Numbered from the stretch's first letter, positions 1 through 7,940 are shown. The stretch is DNA of 12,493 nt from Deltaproteobacteria bacterium (GCA_021780585.1 JAJXYM010000002.1:1-12493), one strand, 5' to 3'. Numbers and translations are program-made. Notes: generated by a model from the letters alone, not told the origin.

Positions 1-2
1 AA

Positions 3-725
3 GAGGCCCAAGTACCACTTTCGGTTTGGCAATCCACGGAGTTGGCTCTCAGTAAAGCGATCCAAACTATAAAAGAGCAGGCCGTAGCTACCGAGAAACA
101 AGCAGAGGCCGATCAAGAAACTTGGTGTTCGCCATCGGTGAAGGTCAACATCGCCTTGGCAATAATCGGTTTCGGCTATCTGGTATTTGCGGGCTTGCAG
201 TGGAACGAGATCAGTGAGCAAGCGCGGATTGCGAACAAGATGCTGCTTCTGCAATTCCGGCCCAAGCTCATTATCAGGAACGTAGTGATCGATGTGGCCG
301 ACGAAATCCCGCGTCCCCCTTTGTTTCGAGATCATCATCCGGTCAGTGGCCAGTTCTACATCTCGAACACGGGCGGCACGGAAGCGAAAATCACCGAGAT
401 CGGTTGCTGGGTCGAATGGAGCCAGATTTTGCCGATGCAACGACCGTATGAAGGGAAACACGGATTTGAATGCTCCGCGACCGCCCTCCAGCCAAGTCAA
501 TCCATCCCGTGGACATTTAATAGCGCGAATGACGGTAAGTTGATGAACGCGAGAGCCAACGACATTCTGTCGGGCATGGGCAACTGGGCGCTCTATGTCA
601 TGGGATGGGTCCAATATATCGATGACCTTAAAACGCCCCGACGCACGGCTTTTTGCCGCAAATACGAGTTTAGCAAGGGACGTTTTTTGGCAGTAGACGA
701 TCCCGATTACGAACATCAAGAGTAG
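3..725 (+). CDS. Membrane-anchored protein of unknown function, probably 5'-partial
   Basis: I do not recognise a named family. A TTG at 42 gives 227 residues, but the same frame stays open to base 3, so the true start is probably left of the window. Counting from the TTG, residues 1-30 are Gln/Glu/Lys/Ala-rich and likely helical. Residues about 36-54 (VNIALAIIGFGYLVFAGLQW) form one hydrophobic transmembrane segment. An amphipathic stretch follows, then a soluble domain with beta-like strands (KLIIRNVVI, GQFYISNTGGTEAKITEIG). This layout of short N-terminus, one membrane helix and a beta-rich domain carrying an 'NTGG' turn recurs in uncharacterised proteobacterial proteins. The lower GC and freer codon use compared with genes right of 2,200 suggest acquired DNA. 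Confident that it is coding; function unknown. Confidence 0.7.
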   Translation, partial: EAQVPLSVWQSTELALSKAIQTIKEQAVATEKQAEADQETWCSPSVKVNIALAIIGFGYLVFAGLQWNEISEQARIANKMLLLQFRPKLIIRNVVIDVADEIPRPPLFRDHHPVSGQFYISNTGGTEAKITEIGCWVEWSQILPMQRPYEGKHGFECSATALQPSQSIPWTFNSANDGKLMNARANDILSGMGNWALYVMGWVQYIDDLKTPRRTAFCRKYEFSKGRFLAVDDPDYEHQE

Positions 726-803
726 TGTCAAAGCACCGGCCTGTCTGAGCCAGAATAGGCAGCCCCAGGAATAGGAGTCAAGTCCCGCATACTCGCCATT
801 GAA

Positions 804-2228
804 ATGCATCCAGTCTATCCGATTATCAACTCGGCCTATCCGCTGAATTTTATTATCCCCGCGCCCGTCAACGCATTGGGCGCCTTTGGGTTCAGCCAAC
901 TGCTCACTGCGAAAACCAATCTCTACGACATGACCGCTTATATCGGATTGCCGGCGATTTTCGTCGTTTGCCTCATGGCCTATCGACGAGGAGATGAAAT
1001 CACGGTCAAACTTCCGGTCGTGATGCTGGCCGTCATTTCCGTGCTGTCGCTCGGCCCGATCCTGTTCATTGGCGGCCGGCACGCGCTGCCGATTCCGGGG
1101 ATTGTATTGCTCCGCATGCCGCTGCTCAAAGCCGCGCTGCCGGCGCGCTTCGCCGCGTTTTCGTTTCTCTGTATCGGGGTAATTGTCGCTTTGTGGCTCA
1201 GCGACGGATCATATAGGCCGGCGACGCGGATCGTCGGAACCGCGATAGTATTGACTTCAATCGCGCCAAATCCCAATGCCGGGTTCTGGACTACGAACGT
1301 CGATACGCCCGATTTCTTTCGGCATAATACTTACCGCGAATATTTGTCGCCTGACGATAATGTCCTGATTCTTCCTTATGGAACCAATGGGAACAGTGAT
1401 CTCTGGCAGGCGGCGGCGGATTTGAATTTCCGGATGGCCGGCGGCTATCTGGGAATAACTCCGGCCGTGCCCGACGGATATCGCGAATGGCCAATCGTGA
1501 GCGCCCTCTACAGCCTGGCCAAGATTCCCGACCTCGACCGGCAGTTGAAGGCATTCCTCGTGAACAAGCGCGTCACCAGGATAATCGTTCCCGATCGCGG
1601 CGCGCACGTTTGGCAATGGGTTTACGGCGACGGTCCCGCGTCCTGGCGCTTGCGGCCTTTCAACGCCGACGAACGCGCAGCGATCAAGGCGTTTTTCGAT
1701 CCGATCGATCCCGCGCCGATCCACGTCGGCGGAGTGGCGATCTATCGCGTGCCGCTCGATCGGCTCGGCGCGTACGCGCACGACACCCCGGCCGAACTGC
1801 AACTGACGGCGGCAAGAGATAGATTGCTGACGCTGATCGGCGCCGCCGACGAATATTTGGCGCAGGGACGCGCTCCTGACAGGCTGAGTCTGGATCAAGC
1901 CGCTCGACTTGGGCTGCTGCCGCGCCTCTGGCTCACGGGCGTGGTCGCGTCGAACTACCAACATCGCCCGCGAATGGTGAATGGATTGTTGATGCGGACG
2001 AATCGCGAGGGCCGCATAACGCTGGGATTGAGCGCGTCCGCGCCGGCGCTGCGCGAAATGACCAATAAATACGCCCAGTATCGCAAAAATGCGCAAATTC
2101 TCGCCCCGGGCATGACGCTTAATCCAGCGGAGTTCACCCAGCCGATCCTGGCGCTCGATTTTGACCGCGCCGGACTACGCGCGGCCGCCGCGGCCGACGC
2201 CCGGAGCGCGATCGTATCCGCGCGCTGA
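804..2228 (+). CDS. Polytopic membrane protein, likely C-terminal portion of a GT-C/YfhO-like glycosyltransferase-type protein
   Basis: The 474-residue product has hydrophobic segments at about 45-60, 68-90, 115-132 and 138-154. A soluble region follows, including NVLILPYGTNGNSDLWQA and FRMAGGYLG (about 186-217). From memory, these blocks and the start (SAYPLNFIIPAPVNALG) resemble the second half of long bacterial membrane proteins of the GT-C/YfhO type, where many N-terminal membrane helices and the acidic loop motif come first. That half is missing here, so a catalytic role is doubtful. The frame is open back to a TAG at 756. An AGGAG at 773-777 lies 26 nt before the ATG, too far for a normal ribosome site. 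The last ~150 residues show no family I know. It may be a truncated relic or a shortened functional protein. Its GC is intermediate between the left edge and the core genes. Confidence 0.6.
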   Translation: MHPVYPIINSAYPLNFIIPAPVNALGAFGFSQLLTAKTNLYDMTAYIGLPAIFVVCLMAYRRGDEITVKLPVVMLAVISVLSLGPILFIGGRHALPIPGIVLLRMPLLKAALPARFAAFSFLCIGVIVALWLSDGSYRPATRIVGTAIVLTSIAPNPNAGFWTTNVDTPDFFRHNTYREYLSPDDNVLILPYGTNGNSDLWQAAADLNFRMAGGYLGITPAVPDGYREWPIVSALYSLAKIPDLDRQLKAFLVNKRVTRIIVPDRGAHVWQWVYGDGPASWRLRPFNADERAAIKAFFDPIDPAPIHVGGVAIYRVPLDRLGAYAHDTPAELQLTAARDRLLTLIGAADEYLAQGRAPDRLSLDQAARLGLLPRLWLTGVVASNYQHRPRMVNGLLMRTNREGRITLGLSASAPALREMTNKYAQYRKNAQILAPGMTLNPAEFTQPILALDFDRAGLRAAAAADARSAIVSAR

Positions 2229-2241
2229 CCGGCGTCGCCGG
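2229..2241 (+). other. Small GC palindrome just after the membrane-protein stop
   Basis: CCGGC-GTC-GCCGG directly follows the TGA at 2226-2228 and could form a 5-bp hairpin. No T-run follows, so it is at best a weak or factor-dependent terminator between the upstream gene and the aroG promoter. Confidence 0.2.
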
Positions 2242-2261
2242 ACGCTCGAAAAACCCACCGT

Positions 2262-2289
2262 TTGCCGGAACGGCCGATTGCGCTAAAAT
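2262..2289 (+). promoter_or_regulatory. Predicted promoter of the DAHP synthase gene
   Basis: TTGCCG (2262-2267), a 16-bp spacer, then TAAAAT (2284-2289) resemble housekeeping sigma -35/-10 boxes. Transcription would begin near 2296, about three bases before the GTG start at 2299, so the mRNA would be nearly leaderless. A short inverted repeat CCGTT-N6-AACGG (2258-2262/2269-2273) overlaps the -35 box and could be an operator; this last point is inference. Confidence 0.45.
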
Positions 2290-2298
2290 TTCCAGGTT

Positions 2299-3345
2299 GT
2301 GCCGATACGAGAAATTCAGGACCTGCATGTAGTCCACACCGAGGCGCTGATCGCGCCGCGCCTGCTCAAGGAAGAGCTCCGGGTGGACGAGGCGATCGCC
2401 CAGACCGTGGTCGACGCGCGCGCCACGGTGCGCCGGATCCTGCACGGCGAGGACCGCCGGCTGCTCTGCCTGGTCGGACCGTGCTCGATTCACGATCCGG
2501 TGGCGGCGATCGATTACGCCGAACGGCTGGCGCGGATCCAGCCGGCGGTCGAGCGTCAGCTATTCCTCGTGATGCGCGTCTATTTCGAGAAGCCGCGCAC
2601 CACGGTCGGATGGAAGGGGCTGATCAACGACCCGCATATGGACGACAGTTGCGATATGCAGGCGGGCCTGCGCATCGCGCGCAAGCTGCTGCTCGAAATC
2701 AACCGGATGGGCTTGCCGGCGGGCGCCGAGATGCTCGATCCGATCACGCCTCAATACACGGCGGACCTGATTTCATGGACGGCGATCGGCGCGCGCACCA
2801 CCGAATCGCAGACCCATCGCGAGATGGCGAGCGGGCTTTCGATGCCGGTGGGGTTCAAGAACACCACCGAAGGCAATCTGCGAATCGCGGTGAACGCGGT
2901 GGAATCCGCCCGCCGGCCGCATGCGTTCCTCGGCATCAACCAGGATGGCGCGGCGGCGATAATCCGCACCTCGGGAAATCCCGACACCCACGTGGTGCTG
3001 CGCGGCGGCAAGACCTCGAACTATGACGCCGCCAGTATCGAGGAATGCCGGCTGATGCTGGAAACGGCCGGGCTGGAGCCGCGCGTGATGGTGGATTGTT
3101 CGCACGCGCAGACCGCCAAGGACTATACGCGCCAGCCCGCCGTGCTGCGCGCGCTGGTCGATCAGGTCGCGGGGGGCTCGCGCGCGATCATGGGCGTGAT
3201 GCTCGAGAGCAATATCGGCGCGGGCAATCAGCCCGTCAGCCGTAATCGCGAGGCGCTCGCCTACGGCGTCTCGGTGACCGATCCGTGTATCGATTGGCCG
3301 ACGACGGAGACCTGCCTGCTTGAGGCGGCGCGCGCGCTCGAATAG
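2299..3345 (+). CDS. aroG: 3-deoxy-7-phosphoheptulonate (DAHP) synthase, class I-alpha
   Basis: Condenses phosphoenolpyruvate and erythrose 4-phosphate to DAHP, the first committed step of aromatic amino acid synthesis in the cytoplasm. The 348 residues match the E. coli AroF/G/H type end to end and are the usual length. Visible landmarks are GPCSIHDP with metal-ligand Cys62, MRVYFEKPRTTVGWKGLIND, MITPQY-like ITPQYTADL, GARTTESQ, VGFKNTTEG, the His of VDCSHA, the Glu of GVMLESN and the Asp of SVTDPCIDW. All catalytic metal ligands are therefore present. The N-terminal allosteric region is kept, but I cannot tell whether Phe, Tyr or Trp inhibits it, so the 'G' of the symbol is by similarity only. 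The GTG start has no good SD and sits right behind a -10 box. It converges on pncB with only 9 bp between the stops. Confidence 0.93.
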   Translation: MPIREIQDLHVVHTEALIAPRLLKEELRVDEAIAQTVVDARATVRRILHGEDRRLLCLVGPCSIHDPVAAIDYAERLARIQPAVERQLFLVMRVYFEKPRTTVGWKGLINDPHMDDSCDMQAGLRIARKLLLEINRMGLPAGAEMLDPITPQYTADLISWTAIGARTTESQTHREMASGLSMPVGFKNTTEGNLRIAVNAVESARRPHAFLGINQDGAAAIIRTSGNPDTHVVLRGGKTSNYDAASIEECRLMLETAGLEPRVMVDCSHAQTAKDYTRQPAVLRALVDQVAGGSRAIMGVMLESNIGAGNQPVSRNREALAYGVSVTDPCIDWPTTETCLLEAARALE

Positions 3346-3354
3346 TCCGCCGCG

Positions 3355-4758
3355 CTAATCCTGGCGTCTTTCGGCGCGCAGCTTCTCCGCCGTGACCATC
3401 GCGGCCAGCGCGGTGGTCTGCCTGACGGTATAACGCTCCGGCCGCTCGAGGTCCTTGTGACGCTGATCGAGGCGCGCCAGCTCGGCCGCGAAGCGATCGC
3501 GCGATTCGGCCAGCGTCGGGCGCGGCTCGACCCGGCGGCCGGCCTGGAAGCGGCGTTCAAGCAGCGTCGCGACGCTGGTCGGCGCAGGCCGGAATTCGCG
3601 CGCGACGGCGGCGGCAGTCTCCTCGGCCAGCCCGATTCGATCGGCGAAAAAGCCGTCGCTGGGGTTGATCGCGCGGAAGACCTGCTTGCGGCCCGGCAGC
3701 GTGAGCTTGCCCTGCGAGGTCTTGAGGCGAGCGATACCGTTGTATTCCGCCAGCTTGTAGGAGATATCGAGCGACGGCGCGTCCGCGCTCACCACCATCG
3801 CGGTGCCCACGCCGAAGGCGTCGATCGGCGCCCCGGCGCGCAGCAGCTCGTCGATCCGGTATTCGTCGAGATTGCCGCTGGCGAAGATCGCGACCTCGCC
3901 GAGGCCGCGTTGATCGAGCGTCCGCCGCGCACGCATGCTCAAATCGAGCAGGTCGCCGCTGTCGAGCCGCACCGCCTGCAGCTTGAAGCCGCCGGCGCGC
4001 AATTCAAGCGCGACGCGGGCCGCGTTCTCCACTCCGCGAATCGTATCGTAGGTGTCGACCAGCAGCGTGCTGAGCTGGGGGAAGAGCGCGACGAAATGGG
4101 CGAAGGCGGCGGCCTCGGTCTCGTGCGCCATGATATAGCTGTGCGCCATCGTGCCGTAGAGCGGGATCGCGTAGCGGCGGCCGGCAAGGACGTTCGAGGT
4201 GCCGGCGAAACCGGCCAGATAGCTGGAGCGCGCGGCGATCAGGCCGGCGTCGGCGCCCTGGCTGCGGCGCAGGCCGAAATCGATCAGGCGGCGGCCGCGC
4301 GCCGCGATCAGCGAGCGCGCCGCCTTGCTCGCCGCCAGCGACGCCATCCCGACTTGATTGATCGCCAGCGTCTCGATCAGTTGCGCCTCGATCAGCGGGG
4401 CGTGAACCTCAAGGATCGGCTCTTCCTCGAAGAAGATCGTCCCTTCGGGGAGCGCGACCACGTCGCCCGTGAACCTGAGCGTCGCGAGATAATCGAGAAA
4501 GGCGGAAGTGAAGAGCTTGAGCGAGGCAAGATAGTCGATCGCGGCGGGCGCGAAGCGGAACTCCTCGAGCGCTTCGAGCAGCCGTTCGAGGCCGGCCGCG
4601 ACCAGAAAACCGCGGCGCGGCGGCAAGCGGCGGACGCTCAGGGAAAAGCAGGACGGACCGTTGAACCCGATCGCGAAATAACTCGCGGCCATCGTGAGTT
4701 CATACAGGTCGGTGAGCAGGGCCGCTTCGTCGGGTTCGAAGCGCAGGTCGATCGGCAT
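3355..4758 (-). CDS. pncB: Nicotinate phosphoribosyltransferase
   Basis: Makes nicotinate mononucleotide from nicotinate and PRPP with ATP, the entry step of the Preiss-Handler NAD salvage route (cytoplasm). The 467-residue protein carries the family blocks: TDLYELTMAASYF (16-28), DFGLRRSQGADAG (160-172), FAGTSNVLAG (184-193), YGTMAHSYIMAHE (201-213, with His206 as the expected phosphorylated histidine), VRLDSGDL (263-270) and AFGVGTAM (314-321). The last ~80 residues are charged and helical. The ATG is preceded by GAGG nine bases upstream, a clear ribosome site. It is the last gene of a minus-strand trio (hsp20, Lon-like protease, this gene), 74 bp after the protease stop, and also has its own possible promoter. 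The functional link with the protease genes is unclear. Confidence 0.92.
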   Translation of the reverse strand: MPIDLRFEPDEAALLTDLYELTMAASYFAIGFNGPSCFSLSVRRLPPRRGFLVAAGLERLLEALEEFRFAPAAIDYLASLKLFTSAFLDYLATLRFTGDVVALPEGTIFFEEEPILEVHAPLIEAQLIETLAINQVGMASLAASKAARSLIAARGRRLIDFGLRRSQGADAGLIAARSSYLAGFAGTSNVLAGRRYAIPLYGTMAHSYIMAHETEAAAFAHFVALFPQLSTLLVDTYDTIRGVENAARVALELRAGGFKLQAVRLDSGDLLDLSMRARRTLDQRGLGEVAIFASGNLDEYRIDELLRAGAPIDAFGVGTAMVVSADAPSLDISYKLAEYNGIARLKTSQGKLTLPGRKQVFRAINPSDGFFADRIGLAEETAAAVAREFRPAPTSVATLLERRFQAGRRVEPRPTLAESRDRFAAELARLDQRHKDLERPERYTVRQTTALAAMVTAEKLRAERRQD

Positions 4759-4778
4759 CGGGACAATCCTCGGCGGCT

Positions 4779-4807
4779 ATGGTAGCGGCGGGACGCGCCG
4801 CCGTCAC
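4779..4807 (-). promoter_or_regulatory. Possible internal promoter for pncB
   Basis: On the minus strand GTGACG (4807-4802), a 17-bp spacer and TACCAT (4784-4779) precede pncB. Transcription would begin about a dozen bases before the ATG, leaving room for the GAGG ribosome site. Each box is a partial match, so co-transcription with the upstream protease gene remains possible. Confidence 0.3.
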
Positions 4808-4832
4808 GCGCAAACGCCGGCGCCCGAACGAA

Positions 4833-7370
4833 TCAGCGCGGCGGCTCGGGCGGGCCGGGCGGCGACGGCGGCGGCGGGGCGACCGGCGGCTCGTGAATCA
4901 CGCGGGTTTCGGCCTGCGGCCGCTCGCGCAGCCGCTCGCTCATCTCGCGCAGCCGGCGCGCGACCAGGTAGTTGATCGTGCCCGGCTCGTCGGCGCTTCC
5001 GGCGCTGACGCCGGTGAGAATCTCGATGCCGTGGTCGATCGAATCGACCGCGTAGATATGGAAACCGCCGTTGGCGACGGCCTCGACCGTTTCGTTGTCC
5101 AGCATCAGGTTGCGCAGATTCGCCCGCGGCATCAGCACGCCCTGCTTGCCGGTCAGGCCGGCCGCCTTGCAGACGCGGTAGAAGCCCTCGATTTTTTCGT
5201 TCACACCGCCGATCGCCTGCACGCGGCCGTACTGATCGACCGAACCGGTGACGGCGAGGTCCTGGCGAATCGGCACGCCGCTCAGCGCCGAGAGCAACGC
5301 GTACAGTTCGGTCGAGCTGGCGCTGTCGCCGTCGATTCCCGAATAGGATTGCTCGAAGCAGATGCTCGCGGTCATCGCGACCGGATTATTCTGGCCGAAA
5401 CGCTCGCGCAGGAAGCCGCCGAGGATCATGATTCCCTTGTCGTGGGTCGATCCGGACAGCCGCGCCTCGCGTTCGATATTGATCACGCCGGCCTGGCCGA
5501 GCGCGACCGTCGCGGTGACGCGCGACGGCCGGCCGAAGCTGTAGCCGCCGACGTCGAGCACGGCGAGACCGTTGATCTGGCCGGCGGCGCGGCCATCGAG
5601 GTTGACGATAATCGTGCCGTTGGCGATCAGCCGGCGGATTTCCTCCTCGATAAAGTTGCGCCTGAGCACGCGCTGGTCGAGCGCCAGATCGACGTGGGCG
5701 GCGGTGACCGCCGCCGCGCCGGCGGCGCGTGCGAAATAGGCCGCCTCCCGCGCGAGGTCGTCGATCGGTTGCATCAGGCTGACCACGCGCTCGTGATCGC
5801 CCGCCAGCCGCATCCCGAATTCGACGATCCGGGCGAGCGCGCCGCCCTCGAAACCGGGCAGCTTCTCGCGCCGGGCAAGATCGCCGACGCGGGCGGCGTA
5901 ATGGCCGGCGGCCTCGCGGTCCGCGCCGATCACCGGCAGGATTTCCGCGCGCACCTTGAACAGGTCGCCAAACTCCGGATCGTAGAAATATAACAAATTG
6001 TAGAGTTGGGCGCCGCCGAGCACGATCACCTTGGTGCGGATCTCGATCGGCTCCGGCTTGAGTCCGCTCACCGAGAAAAACGGAAACGGCTCGAAGGTCT
6101 CGGGCGTCATGCGGCCGGTCTTGAGGCTGCGCTTGAGCGTTTTCCATACGCCCGGCTCGACCGCGGCGTCCTCGAGGTCGAAGACCAGGAAACCGCCGTC
6201 CGCCTTCATGAAGGAGCCCGGAATGATCCGCGTGAAATTCGTGCCGGAACGGCCGAGCGGATCGATCCAGCGCTCGATCGTGCCGAACAGATTGCGATAG
6301 GTCGGCGCGTCCTCGCAGGCCACCGGCGCGCCGGAGCGGCCGGCGTTATCGACCACGACGTTGACCTGGTACTCGAAGAAGCGCGCGCTTTCCTCCAGCC
6401 GCGCGGCCGGCGGCGCGCCGCCCTCGCCCGCCGCGGCGGCTTCGCCCGGCGGCTCGCGGAAGCGCTCCAGATGGCTCAGCATGTGCTCGGCGACGTGGTC
6501 GAGATAGGCGGCGACGGCGGGATTGTCGAAGTGCGTTTTGAGACCCGCGATCGCGGGCGTGATCAGGCGCGCGGCGAAGGCCCGCTCGATCGCCCGGATC
6601 TCGGCAATCAGCTCTTGCATCAGCTCCTGCTGGCGCATCATCAGATTGCCCAGCTCGCCCTGCAAGTCGCCCTGAACGCGGCCGAGGCGCTCCTTTTCCT
6701 CGTCGGACAGCGCGGCCATCTCGCGCTGCAGCTCCTCGGGCGACTCGGGCATCTTGCCGCGCACCAGCGGGATGAACATCACCTGGCCACCGGGCGCGCT
6801 CTGGATCGCGAAGCCGCGTTCGCGCGCGCGCGCCTCGAAATTGCCGAACAGCTCCTGGGCGCGCTTGTTGTATTTGTCGCGCAACGCCGCGCGCTCCTGA
6901 TCGAAATCCTCGCGGCGAAAGGCCTTGGGCAACTGGTCGAGCACGAAGCCGACCAGCTCATGCATCCGCTGGCGCAGCTCGGTGCCCTGGCCCGAGGCGA
7001 GCGCGATCGCGATCGGAGCCTCGGCGGCGCGGAAGTTGTTGACGTAAACCCAGTCGCCCGGCGTCGCCATCGCCGCCGCCCGCTCCTCGAGCAGGCGCAG
7101 GATCGTATCGCGCTCCTCGCGCGTGCGCAGGCCGCTGACATAGACGTTGTAGCCGGGCGCGTCGATTCCGATCGCCAGACGGATCGCGTCGAGCGCGCGG
7201 CCCTGGCCCAGCAGATGACGGTCCTGGCGATCGCGGGCGAGACCTTCGAGCTCGGCCGGCGGCACCGGCGAGACGCCGCGCAATTCGCCGGCGCGCAATT
7301 CCGCGGCGGCCGCGGCCGGCTTCAGTTCAGGTTCGCGAGGGGTGGGTTCGTTATCGTTGTTCCGCGCCAT
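4833..7370 (-). CDS. Lon-like S16 protease with AAA_32-type N-terminal region and degenerate P-loop
   Basis: A cytoplasmic serine-lysine protease of 845 residues. It belongs to the Lon-related group with an AAA_32 (PF13654)-type region and a C-terminal Lon protease domain (LonB/LonC/YcbZ relatives), not classical Lon. Residues 51-140 hold the LLGQGRALDAI block and the P-loop position, 140-310 a charged coiled-coil insertion (EEKERLGRVQGDLQGEL), 355-460 the rest of the ATPase-like region with a Walker-B-like GGFLVFDLED (392-401), and 600-790 the protease domain. The catalytic dyad is Ser683 in GDSAS and Lys726 in GGVNEK, spaced 43 residues as in E. coli Lon. The P-loop position reads VSGLRTREERDT (78-89), without the expected glycines and Lys/Thr, so ATP use is doubtful. 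The tail is Pro-rich (APPPPSPPGPPEPP). An AAGG lies four bases before the ATG. It follows hsp20 by 72 bp and is probably co-transcribed with it. Confidence 0.9.
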   Translation of the reverse strand: MARNNDNEPTPREPELKPAAAAAELRAGELRGVSPVPPAELEGLARDRQDRHLLGQGRALDAIRLAIGIDAPGYNVYVSGLRTREERDTILRLLEERAAAMATPGDWVYVNNFRAAEAPIAIALASGQGTELRQRMHELVGFVLDQLPKAFRREDFDQERAALRDKYNKRAQELFGNFEARARERGFAIQSAPGGQVMFIPLVRGKMPESPEELQREMAALSDEEKERLGRVQGDLQGELGNLMMRQQELMQELIAEIRAIERAFAARLITPAIAGLKTHFDNPAVAAYLDHVAEHMLSHLERFREPPGEAAAAGEGGAPPAARLEESARFFEYQVNVVVDNAGRSGAPVACEDAPTYRNLFGTIERWIDPLGRSGTNFTRIIPGSFMKADGGFLVFDLEDAAVEPGVWKTLKRSLKTGRMTPETFEPFPFFSVSGLKPEPIEIRTKVIVLGGAQLYNLLYFYDPEFGDLFKVRAEILPVIGADREAAGHYAARVGDLARREKLPGFEGGALARIVEFGMRLAGDHERVVSLMQPIDDLAREAAYFARAAGAAAVTAAHVDLALDQRVLRRNFIEEEIRRLIANGTIIVNLDGRAAGQINGLAVLDVGGYSFGRPSRVTATVALGQAGVINIEREARLSGSTHDKGIMILGGFLRERFGQNNPVAMTASICFEQSYSGIDGDSASSTELYALLSALSGVPIRQDLAVTGSVDQYGRVQAIGGVNEKIEGFYRVCKAAGLTGKQGVLMPRANLRNLMLDNETVEAVANGGFHIYAVDSIDHGIEILTGVSAGSADEPGTINYLVARRLREMSERLRERPQAETRVIHEPPVAPPPPSPPGPPEPPR

Positions 7371-7442
7371 CGGCCTTATTTCGAGTCAGGGTTGGGCGGC
7401 TCGGCGGCGGTGCGCGCATCCATCGGCGGTCCGCCCGCGCCG

Positions 7443-7823
7443 CTATTCGATCGAGATCCGTCGTCCGCGCCGTTTCGGCAGCGTGATGCGCAGCGCGCCG
7501 GCGCGCCATTGGGCGCGCACCCGCGCGTTATCAATCGGATGGGAAAAATCAAACGCGCTCTCGCGCGCGCCGGCGACGCCCGGAATCCGCACGAGCAGCC
7601 GGCGATCGCCCGCTTCGACCTCGATTCGCCGCGGATCGGCGTCCGCCGCCGCAATCGTTACTTCATATTCGCCGCCGCGGTCGACGATGACCGCGCGCTC
7701 GCGTCCGCGCTCCCACGCCGGCCGCCAGCGGCCGAGCAGCATTTCGTCAAATAGTTCGTCGCACGTGCGGGCGAAATCGCCGAACGCGCGAACCTCGCGG
7801 GGATCGATGGTGCGGGCGGCCAC
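7443..7823 (-). CDS. Small heat-shock protein, Hsp20/alpha-crystallin family
   Basis: An ATP-independent holdase that binds unfolding proteins in the cytoplasm. The 126-residue product has a short N-terminal arm (1-42, with FGDFARTCDELFDEMLLGRW), an alpha-crystallin domain from about 43 (AVIVDRGGEYEVTIAAA) through RIEVEAGDRRLLVRI, FDFSHPIDNARVRAQWRAGALRITLPKR, and a C-terminal ISI, the I-x-I motif that docks neighbouring subunits. It is slightly shorter than typical Hsp20 (about 140-150) but complete. The start is a GTG only 6 nt after a TAGAAT -10-like box, leaving no room for an SD; this supports the GTG and a near-leaderless message. The downstream Lon-like protease makes a fold-or-degrade pairing likely. 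It diverges from the XRE regulator. Confidence 0.88.
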   Translation of the reverse strand: MAARTIDPREVRAFGDFARTCDELFDEMLLGRWRPAWERGRERAVIVDRGGEYEVTIAAADADPRRIEVEAGDRRLLVRIPGVAGARESAFDFSHPIDNARVRAQWRAGALRITLPKRRGRRISIE

Positions 7824-7829
7824 GTCCGG

Positions 7830-7860
7830 ATTCTAACCGAGATACGGTCAGATCGATCAA
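7830..7860 (-). promoter_or_regulatory. Predicted hsp20 promoter
   Basis: Minus-strand TAGAAT (7835-7830) lies 6 nt before the GTG start. Upstream is TGATCG at 18-bp or TTGATC at 19-bp spacing (within 7860-7854), longer than ideal. A heat-shock sigma alternative (CTTGATC, 13 bp, CTCGGTTA) only partly matches the known consensus. The region probably drives hsp20 and the protease gene. Confidence 0.4.
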
Positions 7861-7911
7861 GGGGTGTTGTCGTAAATGATCTCGAGCCGTCCGACGGTGG
7901 TCGCGCCGGAC

Positions 7912-7940
7912 TTGACGCCCTATCCGTTATCGTGGATAAT
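7912..7940 (+). promoter_or_regulatory. Promoter of the XRE-cupin/GNAT pair
   Basis: TTGACG (7912-7917), exactly 17 bp, then GATAAT (7935-7940): five of six consensus bases in each box, the best sigma-70-like promoter in the window. The start point falls near 7947, inside the palindrome and about five bases before the ATG at 7952, so the transcript would be almost leaderless. Confidence 0.65.

Noticed and set aside
1257..2096. 279-codon minus-strand open frame inside the membrane-protein gene
   Set aside because: The plus strand encodes membrane segments and family-like blocks; the minus product is Arg-rich with none.
3457..4785. 442-codon plus-strand open frame opposite pncB
   Set aside because: It mirrors a gene with full family motifs; the composition is Arg/Glu/Gln-rich shadow with no recognisable block.
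4779..5993. 404-codon plus-strand open frame opposite the protease C-terminus
   Set aside because: It lies opposite the conserved protease domain and is low in credible secondary structure.
7376..7423. 15-codon minus-strand frame (MDARTAAEPPNPDSK) between hsp20 and the protease gene
   Set aside because: It ends six bases before the protease ATG, tempting as a leader peptide, but has no regulatory residue pattern or clear SD and could be chance.
6006..7754. 582-codon plus-strand open frame opposite the Lon-like protease and hsp20
   Set aside because: It is antisense to two clearly conserved genes, rich in Arg/Ala/Gly as expected from the GC-rich complement, and shows no domain.
7830..7860. 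Heat-shock sigma-32 promoter for hsp20
   Set aside because: CTTGATC fits the -35 partly but the -10 (CTCGGTTA) departs from CCCCATNT; the TAGAAT reading is at least as good.
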